DNA of 63,085 nt, from positions 1 through 63,085 of the forward strand of contig UREN01000003.1 of assembly GCA_900546885.1 (NCBI GenBank). The letters are read 5' to 3'. The notes under the pieces were generated by a model that saw nothing but the letters and a program-made list of their open reading frames with translations, was not told the DNA's origin and searched no databases. How positions within the stretch are numbered: the first letter of the stretch is position 1; each line of letters begins with the position of its first letter. Shown here one piece after another: positions 9,340 to 18,958 of the stretch. The translations under genes and the position numbers were made by a program. The DNA is from an uncultured Oscillospiraceae bacterium. GTDB lineage: Bacteria > Bacillota > Clostridia > Oscillospirales > Ruminococcaceae.

Positions 9340-9400
9340 GGGTTACCTCTCTTTCTGTTCCGCCCCCGGGCCGGGCGTCACAGGCGGCGGCACAGGGGCT

Positions 9401-11629
9401 TTATGCGTTTTTCTGTTGGCTGCCCGCGGGGGGCTTCATGGTGAGGGCAATGCGTTTTTTGACCACATCCACGCTCAGCACCCACACGGTTACGATGTCG
9501 CCCACTTTCAGCATCTCGCTGGGGTGGCGGATATAACGGTTTGAAATCTGGCTGATGTGCACCAGGCCGTCCTGGTGCACGCCAAGGTCTACAAACGCAC
9601 CGAAATCTATGACATTGCGCACCGTGCCCGTCAGCTGCATGCCGGCCCGAAGGTCCTCCAGCTTCATCACGTCGGTGCGCAGCAGCGGCGGCGGAAGCTC
9701 GTCGCGCATGTCCCGGCCGGGCTTTTGCAGCTCTGCCAGAATGTCCTGCAGCGTGGGCACGCCAACGCCCGCGCGCTTTGCCAATGCCTCCAGGCCAATG
9801 GCCTTTGCCCGCTGGGGCAACGCCTCCATGGCCTGTGTGCCAATGTCCTCTTCTGTAAAGCCGCAGGCCTGCAGCACGGCCAGGGCCGCGCCATAGCTTT
9901 CAGGGTGCACGGCGCTGGCGTCCAATTTGTGCGCCGCGCCGGGCACGCGCAAAAAGCCCGCGCACTGCTCGTACGCCTTAGGGCCCAGCTTGGCCACCTT
10001 TAAAAGCTGTTTGCGCGCGCGGAAAGCGCCGTTTTCTTCGCGCCATGCCACAATATTTTTCGCCACCGCGGCGCTTACGCCGGCCACGCGCTGCAAAAGC
10101 GGGGCCGAAGCGGTGTTTAAATCCACCCCCACGCTGTTTACACAGTGCTCTACCACACCGTCCAGCGCCTCGGCCAGGCGGGCCGGCGGCATGTCGTGCT
10201 GATATTGCCCCACGCCCACGGCCTTTGGGTCTATTTTCACCAGTTCTGCCAAAGGGTCCTGCAGGCGGCGTGCAATGGAAATGGCGCTGCGCAGGTTCAC
10301 GTCGTACTGCGGGAACTCCTGCGCGGCCAGCTTGGAGGCCGAGTATACGCTGGCGCCCGCCTCGCTTACCACCATATAGCTCACCGGGCGCGGTATTTCG
10401 CGCAGCACTTCGGCAGTGAACAGTTCTGTCTCACGGCCGGCTGTGCCGTTGCCGATGGCAATTATCTCCACCCCATACTGTTCAATCAGCGCCTTCAGCT
10501 TTCGCTTTGCCTCGTCCACGCGCTTGAACTCCGGCAAGGGGTACAGCACGGCGGTATCCAGCACTTTGCCGGTGGCGTCCACCACGGCCGTTTTACAGCC
10601 CATGCGGTAGCCGGGGTCCAGCCCAAGGGCCACCTTGCCCTTGATGGGCGGCGCCAGCAAAAGCTGTTCCAGGTTTTTCGAAAACACTTTGATGGCCCCT
10701 TCGCACGCCTGTGCGGTAAGCATGGCGCGCACTTCGCGCTCCAGGCTGGGGTGCACAAGGCGGGCGTATGCGTCCTGCACGGCTGCGCACACCTCGCACG
10801 CGGCCGCGCTGCTGTTTTTCACAAAGCGCTTTTCCAAAAGCGCCTGGGCCGCCGCGGCATCCACTTCGATGGAAACCTTCAAAAAGTCCTCGCGCTCGCC
10901 GCGGTCCACCGCCAGAACGCGGTGCCCCGCGGCCTTTTTCACAGGCTCTTTGAAATCGTAATATTTGTCATACACGCTTTCGGCGCCGTCCTTTGCCGCC
11001 TTCGAGACAAGCATGCCCCCGGCCAGGTACAGCTTTCGCAGCGCGGCGCGCGCATCCGCGTCATCGCTGACGGCCTCGGCAATGATATCGCGCGCGCCCG
11101 CCAGCGCCGCCTGCGCGTCGGGCACCTCCTCGCCGGTATAACCTGCCGCAAGCTGCGCGGGGTCATCTGCCGGGGCCTGTTGCAGCAGGCGCTGGGCCAG
11201 CGGCTCCAGCCCGCGGGCCTTCGCCACGCTGGCGCGCGTTTTTCGCTTGGGGCGGTAAGGGCGGTAAAGGTCCTCCACTTCGGCCAGTGTCTGGGCCGCA
11301 GCCAGCTTTCCGGCCAGTTCGGGGGTCCATTTCCCCTGCTCTTCAATGGCGGCGCGCACCGTTTCTTTCTGGGCCGAAAGCTTGCGCAGATAGGCCAGCT
11401 CGTCCGCCAGCTCGCGCAGCTTCTGGTCGTCCATGCTGCCGGTGGCCTCTTTGCGGTAACGCGCAATGAAGGGAATGGTGTTCCCCTCGTCAATCAGGCC
11501 AATGGCCGCCTGCACCCGCGCCGTGGCAAGGCCCAGTTTGGCCGCAATGGCGCCCGCAAGGGCGGCCGTGTCCCCGGCCGGTGCGGCGCCCGCGCCGGGC
11601 CCGCTTATGGTTTCAGAATGTTCTGCCAT
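9401..11629 (-). CDS. tex: Tex-family RNA-binding transcription accessory protein
   Basis: 742 residues, the usual Tex length. Domains in order: N-terminal helical Tex domain, YqgF/RNase-H-like domain (LGLDPGYRMGCKTAVVD), helix-hairpin-helix pair (VGVDLNTASAPLLQRVAGV, then VAWREENG), and a C-terminal S1 domain (GTVRNVIDFGAFVDLGVHQD). Tex binds RNA and influences transcription and stress tolerance. The start at 11629 (MAEHSETISG) is preferred because GGAGA precedes it. The frame is open well upstream, but only antisense to the yfhO coding sequence. It overlaps the end of yfhO by 25 bases, indicating translational coupling. Confidence 0.93.
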   Translation of the reverse strand: MAEHSETISGPGAGAAPAGDTAALAGAIAAKLGLATARVQAAIGLIDEGNTIPFIARYRKEATGSMDDQKLRELADELAYLRKLSAQKETVRAAIEEQGKWTPELAGKLAAAQTLAEVEDLYRPYRPKRKTRASVAKARGLEPLAQRLLQQAPADDPAQLAAGYTGEEVPDAQAALAGARDIIAEAVSDDADARAALRKLYLAGGMLVSKAAKDGAESVYDKYYDFKEPVKKAAGHRVLAVDRGEREDFLKVSIEVDAAAAQALLEKRFVKNSSAAACEVCAAVQDAYARLVHPSLEREVRAMLTAQACEGAIKVFSKNLEQLLLAPPIKGKVALGLDPGYRMGCKTAVVDATGKVLDTAVLYPLPEFKRVDEAKRKLKALIEQYGVEIIAIGNGTAGRETELFTAEVLREIPRPVSYMVVSEAGASVYSASKLAAQEFPQYDVNLRSAISIARRLQDPLAELVKIDPKAVGVGQYQHDMPPARLAEALDGVVEHCVNSVGVDLNTASAPLLQRVAGVSAAVAKNIVAWREENGAFRARKQLLKVAKLGPKAYEQCAGFLRVPGAAHKLDASAVHPESYGAALAVLQACGFTEEDIGTQAMEALPQRAKAIGLEALAKRAGVGVPTLQDILAELQKPGRDMRDELPPPLLRTDVMKLEDLRAGMQLTGTVRNVIDFGAFVDLGVHQDGLVHISQISNRYIRHPSEMLKVGDIVTVWVLSVDVVKKRIALTMKPPAGSQQKNA

Positions 11630-13968
11630 TGCTGTTTCTCCTTTTTCCGTTTGTGCCAGAAGAACACCGCCGTGCCCGCGTATACGGCCCACACGCCGCA
11701 CGCAGAGAGGCTGATGGCCTTGCCCAGCGCAAAGCCGGGCGTCTGGTAGTGGAACTGCACGGTGCTTTGCCCCGCCGGGCACACCACCGCGCACAGGCCG
11801 CCGCTGACGTTCTCCACCTGCACGGGCTGGCCGTTCACCGTGGCCGTCCAGCCCTCGTCCCACGGCACGCTGAAAAACACCAGCGTGCTGTTTTCCAGCT
11901 GGATATTGGCCGAAAAGCCCGAGGCATCCGCCTGGAAATCTGTCACGCCCATGGCGCGGCGGGCGGCGGCATCCTGCACATATTGCTCGTAAGAGTTTCC
12001 TGTGCGCTCTGCGTCGGTCAAATGGCGCAGCATCCCGCCGTATTTTTCCACCTGCTCGTCCGTCAGGGCCACAGCGCGCACCAGCACGTTGCTGCGCTTT
12101 GTCTCTTCCACCTCTTCCAGTTCCTCCATGGTGACGTAGGCGTCGTAGGCAAAGCCCATGGGCAGGGCGTTTTCGTTGCGGTAAAAGGCAAACGTATCGT
12201 CTGCAAACGCCCAGGTGTAGCCCCACTGGCCGCATTCCTCTTCAAAGGCGGCCGTTTGGTCCAGCGGCATCATAATATAGCGCACTCCCAGCAGCCCGCG
12301 CAGGGCATACAGGTTTTGCTCCGGCTTCGAAGAGACGTCGCGCTTTACCCCCACCAACGGGTAAAATTCCATAATAGAGGGCGTGACCGTACTGTTAAAA
12401 AACTGCAGGCACGGCTTTTCCATCATCAGGCTGAGGTTGTCCTGGCACTCGTAGGAATCCACCCGGTAGAAATCGTCCTCCGGCCATGCAATGCTGGGCG
12501 CAGCCTCGAACATCTGCCTGCGGTAATCGGCGTCGTTCTCCCACTGGGGGAACTTGCCCATGCCGATATGGCACACGGAATAAAACACGCTGAACGGCAA
12601 AATGGCGGCCAGCAGCGCGGCATAGAATTTTGTGGTGAAACGGAAATATTTGACAATGCCGAAAAACAGCAGCACGCCAAGCACCGCCGTAAGCCAGATA
12701 AGCCAGAACTGCGCGGGCTGCTGCACCACGCCAAGGCTCCACACGCCGTCCTCTTCCTTGGGCACCAAGATGAACACCAAATACACTGCCGTAATCACCG
12801 CCACCGGCCGGATGCCGCGCATCAGGTCGATGTCCGCATCCTCCAGCGCATGCATGGTGGCCGCGCACATGATGAGGATGGGCATATAATACCAGCGGGC
12901 ATAATAGCTGGAGTTCAGCGCATAAAAGCTAGAATTCAGCACCGGCACCAGCGCCATTACAAGGCATGTCCACAAAATGGCCGTGTTGGCGCTGCGCTTG
13001 CGCGCGCCCATGTAGGCAAACACGCCCGCCGCACCCACCACGGGCAGGTAGGCCGTCATGCTGGTGTGCTTGATGATGCAGTCGGTAAAGATATTGGGCA
13101 GGTAGGTTGGGTCTGGCGGCAGGAACAGCGAAGTGAGAATGGCGAAATATTGCTGCGGTTTGCTGTAAATCAAAAAACCGAAGCCGCTGGACGGGTCCAC
13201 CGTGCGCGGGTTGCCCAAAAGAAAGCTCACCGCCGGCACCAGCAGCACACACCCCATGGCGCAGCCCAGCACTGTCTCGAAGGCAAGGCGGAAAAACAGC
13301 CCCGTGCGCAGGCGGTATTCACCCCGCACCGCCTTCCATACAAAATAGATGATGAGGAACACCGCCTGCCCGGCAAAAAAGAAATAGTTGTTCACAAGGT
13401 TTACCGCCAAAAGCACCGGCAAAAGAGCCTTGCGGTTTTCCAGCACGGCCTCGTCCAGCGCCCACAGCAGCAGTGGGAACAGGGCGATGCAGTCCAGAAA
13501 ATGGTTAAAAAATGTGTTGTACACCGTAAAGCCGGAAAACGCATACAGCACGCTGGCAATCACCGCCGCCTGCCGCGTTTTGGCATAGCGGTACAGATAG
13601 GTGTATGCCGCAAGGCCGCACACGCCAAACTTCAGCACCAGCAGCGGCACCATGGCATAGGGCACGGCGCTTTGCGGTAGCAGGGTGCTCAGCCAGAAAA
13701 AGGGCGAGCCCAGCAGGTAGAACGAATACCCGTTGATGGCGGAAGTGCCAAGGTCTGTGTTCCAGCTCCACTGGCCGCCGGCCGTTTTCACAAAGCCGTT
13801 CATATAGGTATAGAAGGGGATTTGCTGGCTGTTGAAATCGCCGCAGTATTGGAACAGGCCCTTGTCAATAATAAGGAACGGCGTATACAAAACAGCAGCG
13901 GTGACAATGCACACGAGGAATGTGAACAGATACCCTTCCCCGAATTTTTTTCTGGACAGGCTACTCAT
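11605..13968 (-). CDS. YfhO family membrane protein
   Basis: 787 residues. Around 12 transmembrane segments fill the first 500 residues, followed by a large extracytoplasmic domain and a last helix near the C-terminus (GVWAVYAGTAVFF). The motif pattern (YCGDFNSQQIPFY near the start, FSGFTVYNTFFNHFLDCIALFPLLLWALD split over two helices) is that of YfhO/DUF6541-like GT-C glycosyltransferases. In Bacillus and Listeria, YfhO relatives glycosylate lipoteichoic or wall teichoic acids. The acceptor here is unknown. It is the first gene of a yfhO-tex unit and diverges from yfbR. Confidence 0.88.
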   Translation of the reverse strand: MSSLSRKKFGEGYLFTFLVCIVTAAVLYTPFLIIDKGLFQYCGDFNSQQIPFYTYMNGFVKTAGGQWSWNTDLGTSAINGYSFYLLGSPFFWLSTLLPQSAVPYAMVPLLVLKFGVCGLAAYTYLYRYAKTRQAAVIASVLYAFSGFTVYNTFFNHFLDCIALFPLLLWALDEAVLENRKALLPVLLAVNLVNNYFFFAGQAVFLIIYFVWKAVRGEYRLRTGLFFRLAFETVLGCAMGCVLLVPAVSFLLGNPRTVDPSSGFGFLIYSKPQQYFAILTSLFLPPDPTYLPNIFTDCIIKHTSMTAYLPVVGAAGVFAYMGARKRSANTAILWTCLVMALVPVLNSSFYALNSSYYARWYYMPILIMCAATMHALEDADIDLMRGIRPVAVITAVYLVFILVPKEEDGVWSLGVVQQPAQFWLIWLTAVLGVLLFFGIVKYFRFTTKFYAALLAAILPFSVFYSVCHIGMGKFPQWENDADYRRQMFEAAPSIAWPEDDFYRVDSYECQDNLSLMMEKPCLQFFNSTVTPSIMEFYPLVGVKRDVSSKPEQNLYALRGLLGVRYIMMPLDQTAAFEEECGQWGYTWAFADDTFAFYRNENALPMGFAYDAYVTMEELEEVEETKRSNVLVRAVALTDEQVEKYGGMLRHLTDAERTGNSYEQYVQDAAARRAMGVTDFQADASGFSANIQLENSTLVFFSVPWDEGWTATVNGQPVQVENVSGGLCAVVCPAGQSTVQFHYQTPGFALGKAISLSACGVWAVYAGTAVFFWHKRKKEKQQWQNILKP

Positions 13969-14063
13969 TGCTTGCTTCTCCTGTTATACTGAATAGTAGT
14001 GCGCGGCCACCCGCGCAGGGGCCCGCACAGGCCCGTGATTTTAACCAGGACGGAGGCATTCCC

Positions 14064-14654
14064 ATGCAGTTTTACCCATTCAGCGCCATGCTGGCGCGCA
14101 TGAAATATATCTCCCGCTGGGGGCTGATGCGCTCTTCCCGCACGGAATCGCTGTGCGAGCACACGGCAGACACCGCCCTGCTGGCACACACGCTGGCGCT
14201 GATCTCGGTTTCCATCTACGGCACACAGGTGCGCTGCGAGACGGTGTGTGTGGCGGCGCTGTACCACGACGCCAGCGAGATTCTCACCGGCGACATGCCC
14301 ACGCCGGTAAAATATAAAACAGAGCCCCTGCGCCGCGCCTACAAGGCGCTGGAGCGGGACGCAGCAGCCCAGCTTGCCACGCTTGCCCCGCACCCGGCCC
14401 GCCGTGCCCTGGCCGGTTACCTGACAGGCGATGTGCTGACGGAAAAAGAGCGCCAGCTTTTGAAAGCGGCAGACAGGCTTTCGGCCCTCATCAAATGCAT
14501 TGAAGAAGAGAACACCGGCAACCACGAATTTACCGGCGCCAAGGCCCAGCAGACGGCCGCGCTGCACGCCATGCAGTGCCCGGAGGCAGAATATTTTCTG
14601 GAGCATATGCTGCCCTGCTATGCCTGGACACTGGACGAGCTGAGCCGCGAATAA
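14064..14654 (+). CDS. yfbR: 5'-deoxynucleotidase YfbR-like (HD domain)
   Basis: 196 residues with the HD phosphohydrolase motifs EHTADTALLAH, LYHDASEILTGDMPTPVKY and ADRLSALIKCIEE. In the family these residues hold a divalent metal and hydrolyse deoxynucleoside 5'-monophosphates. The length matches E. coli YfbR (199). ATG 14064 is chosen because GGAGG lies 8 bases upstream and MQFYPFSAMLARMKYI is the family's typical start. It is monocistronic with a terminator downstream and diverges from yfhO. Confidence 0.9.
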   Translation: MQFYPFSAMLARMKYISRWGLMRSSRTESLCEHTADTALLAHTLALISVSIYGTQVRCETVCVAALYHDASEILTGDMPTPVKYKTEPLRRAYKALERDAAAQLATLAPHPARRALAGYLTGDVLTEKERQLLKAADRLSALIKCIEEENTGNHEFTGAKAQQTAALHAMQCPEAEYFLEHMLPCYAWTLDELSRE

Positions 14655-14717
14655 GCGCAGCGCCCCTTTTCCGGGCCGCGCGCAAGGCGGCCTGGGAAAG
14701 AAAAACGGAAAAGCCCG

Positions 14718-14753
14718 GGACGGAATTGCCAAACGGCCATTCCGTCCTTTGCT
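14718..14753. terminator. Bidirectional terminator between yfbR and dusB
   Basis: GGACGGAAT/ATTCCGTCC (9 bp) with an inner GCC/GGC stem and an AAAC loop, followed by TTTGCTTTT on the plus strand and CTTTTCCGTTTTT on the minus strand. It serves the convergent yfbR and dusB transcripts. Confidence 0.8.
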
Positions 14754-14773
14754 TTTCCCTGGCCATGTATGGG

Positions 14774-15808
14774 TTACGCCATGCTTTCTTTGGCCCGTTC
14801 CGCATCCGGCCCCGCCTCTTCGCGCTGGTATTCCCACACGCGGGCAATCACGGCGTCCAAATCTTCAAAGTGCTCCATGCCGCAGCACATGCGGCGCAGC
14901 GCCGCGGCGCCCCGCAGGCCGTGCAGGTACCACGCGGCGTGGCTGCGCGCCTCGCGCATGCCAATATATTCGCCCTTGTCTTCACACAGCTCATACACAT
15001 GGCGGCGCATCACGGCAAGACGCTGGGCAAGCGGCGGGGCCGGCGGCACCGCCTGGCCCGCAAGCGCCGCGGCAATTTGCCCAAACAGCCAGGGGTTTCC
15101 CATGGCGCCGCGCCCCACGGCCACGCCGGCACAGCCGGTGGCCGCCAGCAGGGCCAGGGCCCCCTGCGCGCTGGTCACATCGCCGTTGGCCCACACGGGG
15201 ATGCCCACCGCGGCTTTTACCCGCGCAATCTCGCCGGCATGGATGCCGGGCTCGTACATCTCCTGCCGCGTGCGGCCGTGCACCGTCAGCATTGAAACGC
15301 CCGCCTCTTCACAGCGCTTTGCCACCTCGGGCCCGGTGAGGGTGGCCGCGTCCCAGCCAATGCGCAGTTTCACCGTCACAGGCACTTCGCCCGCCACGGC
15401 CTGCACAACGGCGTGCGCCACCTGCCCGGCCAAAGCCGGGTTTTTCAGCAGTGCCGAGCCTGCGCCCGGCCCGGTGATTTTCGGGGCCGGGCAGCCCATG
15501 TTGATGTCGATAAAATCAAAGTGTGCGGCCTCGGGCCTGCGCGCGCGCAGCGCCAGCAAAAGCCTTGCCCCCTCGGCCATTACGGCCGGCTCGTGCCCAA
15601 ACAGCTGCACCCCGTACGGCACGCCGCCCCCGCCGCCCAAAACCAGCTTTGGGCTTTTCTGGTCGCCCATGGTCAGGGCCTTGGCGCTGATCATCTCGCT
15701 CACGGTGCACACCGCGCCGTGTTCGGCGGAAATGCGCCGCATGGTCTTATCTGTGGCGCCGGCCATGGGCGCAAGTGCGGCGCCGCGCCGCAAAGGCATC
15801 ATCTGCAA
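14774..15808 (-). CDS. dusB: tRNA-dihydrouridine synthase (DusB type)
   Basis: 344 residues from a TTG start (MQMMPLRRGAALAPMAGATD) with AAAGGAG 9 bases upstream. The frame is open 16 codons further, but that region contains the ribosome site. The flavin-binding TIM barrel shows APMAGATDKT at the start, the catalytic Cys in NMGCPAPKITG, LRIGWD, VHGRTR, ANGDV and VGRGAMGNPWLF. The enzyme reduces uridines in the tRNA D-loop using FMN and NADPH. It converges on yfbR and diverges from polA. Confidence 0.92.
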   Translation of the reverse strand: MQMMPLRRGAALAPMAGATDKTMRRISAEHGAVCTVSEMISAKALTMGDQKSPKLVLGGGGGVPYGVQLFGHEPAVMAEGARLLLALRARRPEAAHFDFIDINMGCPAPKITGPGAGSALLKNPALAGQVAHAVVQAVAGEVPVTVKLRIGWDAATLTGPEVAKRCEEAGVSMLTVHGRTRQEMYEPGIHAGEIARVKAAVGIPVWANGDVTSAQGALALLAATGCAGVAVGRGAMGNPWLFGQIAAALAGQAVPPAPPLAQRLAVMRRHVYELCEDKGEYIGMREARSHAAWYLHGLRGAAALRRMCCGMEHFEDLDAVIARVWEYQREEAGPDAERAKESMA

Positions 15809-15957
15809 GTGTTCGTGCTCCTTTAAAAAGCTGGCTGTACAAATTTTCTTAACCACATCAGTATATCACAAACAGGGCGTTTATGGTATACTGTGCATGG
15901 AGAAACTTATCTGTGCCGGTGTGCCGGGCAACGGAGCGGACAGGGAGGGCCAACGTT

Positions 15958-18477
15958 TTGAAATTACTTGTACTGGACGGCAACAGCATTGTGAACCGCG
16001 CCTTTTATGGCATCAAGGTGCTCACCACAAAAGACGGCCGTTATACCAACGCCCTTGTGGGCTTTATGAATATCCTTTTGAAGCTGGAAAATGATGTGCA
16101 GCCGGATGAAGTTGCCATTGCCTTTGACCTGAAGGCGCCCACCTTCCGCCACAAAATGTACGACGGCTACAAGGCGCAGCGCAAGGGCATGCCGCAGGAA
16201 CTGGCAGACCAGATGCCCGTGCTTAAGCAGCTTTTGGCAGACCTTGGCTACCGCATGGTGACGTGCGAGGGCTATGAGGCGGACGATATTCTGGGCACGC
16301 TTTCGGCGGCGTGCGAAGCGCGCGGTGACGACTGCCTCATCGCCACCGGGGACCGCGACAGCCTGCAGCTGGTGGGGCCGCACACCACAGTGCTGCTGGC
16401 CGGCACCTCGCTGGGCAAAAGTGTCACCGTAGAGATGGACGAAGCCGCTGTGCAGGAAAAATACGGCGTGACGCCGCGCCAGCTGATTGACGTGAAAAGC
16501 CTGATGGGCGACGCCTCGGACAACATTCCCGGCGTGGCAGGCGTGGGGGAAAAAACTGCCCTGGCGCTGATTGGGCAGTTTAAAACCCTGGAGGGCGTAT
16601 ACGAACATCTGGACGACGCCAGCATCCGCCAAAGCGTGCGTGAAAAGCTGATCCGCGGCAAAGAGCAGGCACAGCTAAGCCGCAGGCTGGCCGAGATATG
16701 CCGCACCGCCCCTGTGCCCACGCAGCGCGGGGCTTATGAAAAAGACGCGCCCGATGCGGCCGCCGCCACAGACCTTTTGAACAGCCTGGAAATGTTTGCC
16801 ACACTGGAAAAGCTGACGCTGGACGCCCCTGCCGTGCCCCAGCAGCCTCTGCCCATTGCAGAGGCCGCCCCCCTGCCCGCGGCGCTGGGCGCCGCACGCG
16901 TGGACATATGCATGGCGGGCGATGTTGTTCTTATTGTTGACAGCGACAGTGTTTATACTTCCAGTATAGATTCTGCAGAATTTCTGGAGCTTTTATGCAG
17001 CGAGGCCTGCGAAAAGCGCTGTTTTGATGCAAAGCCGCTGCTGCGCGCCGCGCTGGAAGCCGGGCGCGAGGGCAAAGCCGTTATATTTGACGCAAAGTTG
17101 GCCGCCTATCTGCTGAACCCGGCCGCCAGCGGCTACGACGTGCAGCACCTGGCGGCCCAGTATGGCGTGCGCCCGGCTTTCAGCTGCGAATATGCCGAGG
17201 CGGGCGTGCTGGGCGGCTTGTTCGACAAGCTGGCACAGGCCTGCCGCGAGGAAGGGCTGGAAAGCCTTCTGCACGACATCGAGCTGCCGCTGGCCGCAGT
17301 GCTGGCCGATATGGAATACCGCGGCATCCTGGTGGATAAGGCCGGCATTGAGGCGTTTGGCAAAGAGCTGAGCGCCGCGCTGGATACAGAACTGGCCGCC
17401 ATCTACCAGGCCGTTGGCTATGAGTTCAATGTAAACAGCCCCAAGCAGCTGGGCAAGGCCCTGTTTGAAGACCTTGGCCTGCCCACGCGCAAAAAGACGA
17501 AAAGCGGCTATTCCACCAATGCCGAAACGCTGGAAAGCCTGCGGGAATACAGCCCTGTCATTGACCACATTCTTTTGTACCGAACCTACCAAAAGCTGAA
17601 TTCCACCTATGTGGAGGGGCTTTTAAAGGTAATTGGCCCGGACGGACGCATCCATTCCACCTTCAACCAGACAGAGACGCGCACAGGGCGCATCTCTTCC
17701 AACGAGCCCAATTTGCAGAACATTCCGGTGCGCACCGAGCTGGGCAGCCGGTTCCGCAAATACTTCATAGCCCCCCGGGGCAGCGTGCTGCTGGACGCCG
17801 ATTACAGCCAGATTGAGCTGCGCGTGCTGGCCCACCTCTCTGGTGACGAGGCGCTGCAGCAGGCCTTCCTGCATGGGGCGGACATTCACCGCACCACCGC
17901 GGCCAAAATGTACGGCGTGCCAAACGAGATGGTAACAGGGCAGATGCGCTCTTCCGCAAAGGCCATCAATTTCGGCATCATGTACGGCAAGGGCGCTTTC
18001 AGCCTTGGCAAAGATCTTGGCATCTCTGTTAAGGAGGCCCAAGAATTCATCGACGCCTATCTGGGCGCCTACCCGAAGGTAAAGACCTTTATGGAAAAAA
18101 CCATTTCCGACGGGCGCGCAAACGGCTATGTCTCCACCCTGTACGGCCGCCGCCGGCCGTTGCCGGAACTGAACGCCGCCAATTTCAACATTCGCTCGCA
18201 GGGCGAACGGATGGCCATGAACACCCCCATTCAGGGCACGGCGGCAGACGTCATCAAGCTTGCCATGGTGCGCGTATACCGCCGCCTTGCGGCAGAGGGC
18301 ATGCGCGCAAAGCTCATCCTGCAGGTGCACGATGAACTGATTGTGGAATGCCCCGAGGAAGAGAAAGAAAAGGCTGCCGCCATCTTGGGCGAGGAAATGC
18401 GCGGCGCAGCCAGCTTTTCTGTTCCGCTTTCGGCGGATGTGAACTGCGGGCAAACGTGGTATGAGGCAAAAGGCTGA
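15958..18477 (+). CDS. polA: DNA polymerase I
   Basis: 839 residues from TTG 15958 (MKLLVLDGNSIVNRAFYG), with GGGAGGG 8 bases upstream. The upstream open frame is non-homologous. Residues about 1-290 are the 5'-3' exonuclease (ATGDRDSLQL, MGDASDNIPGVAGVGEKTA). Residues about 310-460 are a reduced 3'-5' exonuclease fold whose DxE metal site is replaced (DSDS), so proofreading is probably absent. Residues about 480-839 are the polymerase (LLDADYSQIELRVL, KAINFGIMYGKG, QVHDELIVECP). It acts in Okazaki fragment maturation and repair. The rimI-like gene follows after one base. Confidence 0.96.
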   Translation: MKLLVLDGNSIVNRAFYGIKVLTTKDGRYTNALVGFMNILLKLENDVQPDEVAIAFDLKAPTFRHKMYDGYKAQRKGMPQELADQMPVLKQLLADLGYRMVTCEGYEADDILGTLSAACEARGDDCLIATGDRDSLQLVGPHTTVLLAGTSLGKSVTVEMDEAAVQEKYGVTPRQLIDVKSLMGDASDNIPGVAGVGEKTALALIGQFKTLEGVYEHLDDASIRQSVREKLIRGKEQAQLSRRLAEICRTAPVPTQRGAYEKDAPDAAAATDLLNSLEMFATLEKLTLDAPAVPQQPLPIAEAAPLPAALGAARVDICMAGDVVLIVDSDSVYTSSIDSAEFLELLCSEACEKRCFDAKPLLRAALEAGREGKAVIFDAKLAAYLLNPAASGYDVQHLAAQYGVRPAFSCEYAEAGVLGGLFDKLAQACREEGLESLLHDIELPLAAVLADMEYRGILVDKAGIEAFGKELSAALDTELAAIYQAVGYEFNVNSPKQLGKALFEDLGLPTRKKTKSGYSTNAETLESLREYSPVIDHILLYRTYQKLNSTYVEGLLKVIGPDGRIHSTFNQTETRTGRISSNEPNLQNIPVRTELGSRFRKYFIAPRGSVLLDADYSQIELRVLAHLSGDEALQQAFLHGADIHRTTAAKMYGVPNEMVTGQMRSSAKAINFGIMYGKGAFSLGKDLGISVKEAQEFIDAYLGAYPKVKTFMEKTISDGRANGYVSTLYGRRRPLPELNAANFNIRSQGERMAMNTPIQGTAADVIKLAMVRVYRRLAAEGMRAKLILQVHDELIVECPEEEKEKAAAILGEEMRGAASFSVPLSADVNCGQTWYEAKG

Positions 18478-18478
18478 G

Positions 18479-18958
18479 ATGGGGCAGGCATTTTCTGTGC
18501 GCCCCATGGGCGCGGGCGACATTTCCGCCGCCGCAGCCATTGAGGCCACTGTGCCCGACGGGTGGAGCGGGCAGGCCATTGCGGAATATGCCGCCATGCC
18601 TGCTGCGCGCTGCTTTGTGGCCGTAAGCGGGCAGCAGGTGTGCGGCTTTGCGGCCTTTACCTGTGCCGCGGGCGAGGCAAATTTGGACGCGTTGAGCGTG
18701 GCGGCGCCCGTCCGCCGCCATGGCGCGGCCCGTGCCCTGCTGGGCGGCGCCTTTCAGGCGCTGCGCGCCCAGGGGACGGAATGTGTGTTTCTGGAAGTGC
18801 GCACCCAAAACGCGCCTGCACGCGCTTTGTACCATTCGCTCGGGTTTATACAAACAGGAATTCGAAAAGGGTTTTATACAAATCCGAAAGACGACGCCAT
18901 TTTGATGAAGCGGCCGCTTGAAAGCGCGGCATATTTGCAAAAAGGGGGAACCGTCTGA
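18479..18958 (+). CDS. rimI: GNAT N-acetyltransferase, RimI-like
   Basis: 159 residues from ATG 18479, one base after the polA stop; ATG 18461 inside the end of polA is an alternative. Acetyl-CoA motif A is visible as LSVAAPVRRHGAARALLGGA, and motif B includes EVRTQNAPARALYHSLGF. RimI acetylates the N-terminus of ribosomal protein S18. In Firmicutes rimI usually sits with the tsa genes, and tsaD lies 0.7 kb downstream here, which supports the name. Substrate assignment from sequence alone is moderate. Confidence 0.8.
   Translation: MGQAFSVRPMGAGDISAAAAIEATVPDGWSGQAIAEYAAMPAARCFVAVSGQQVCGFAAFTCAAGEANLDALSVAAPVRRHGAARALLGGAFQALRAQGTECVFLEVRTQNAPARALYHSLGFIQTGIRKGFYTNPKDDAILMKRPLESAAYLQKGGTV

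Noticed and set aside
7855..13680. Long open frames opposite the MATE, tex and yfhO genes (several over 400 codons)
   Set aside because: They are antisense shadows of GC-rich genes: high in His, Arg and Ala, without ribosome sites or homology, while the minus-strand genes have clear families.
14774..15856. dusB start at ATG 15856
   Set aside because: The 16 extra codons cover the ribosome site, and the flavin-domain homology begins after the TTG at 15808.
15880..15900. polA promoter at TATACT near 15893
   Set aside because: The -10 is good, but no -35 of reasonable quality lies 16-18 bases upstream on either strand.
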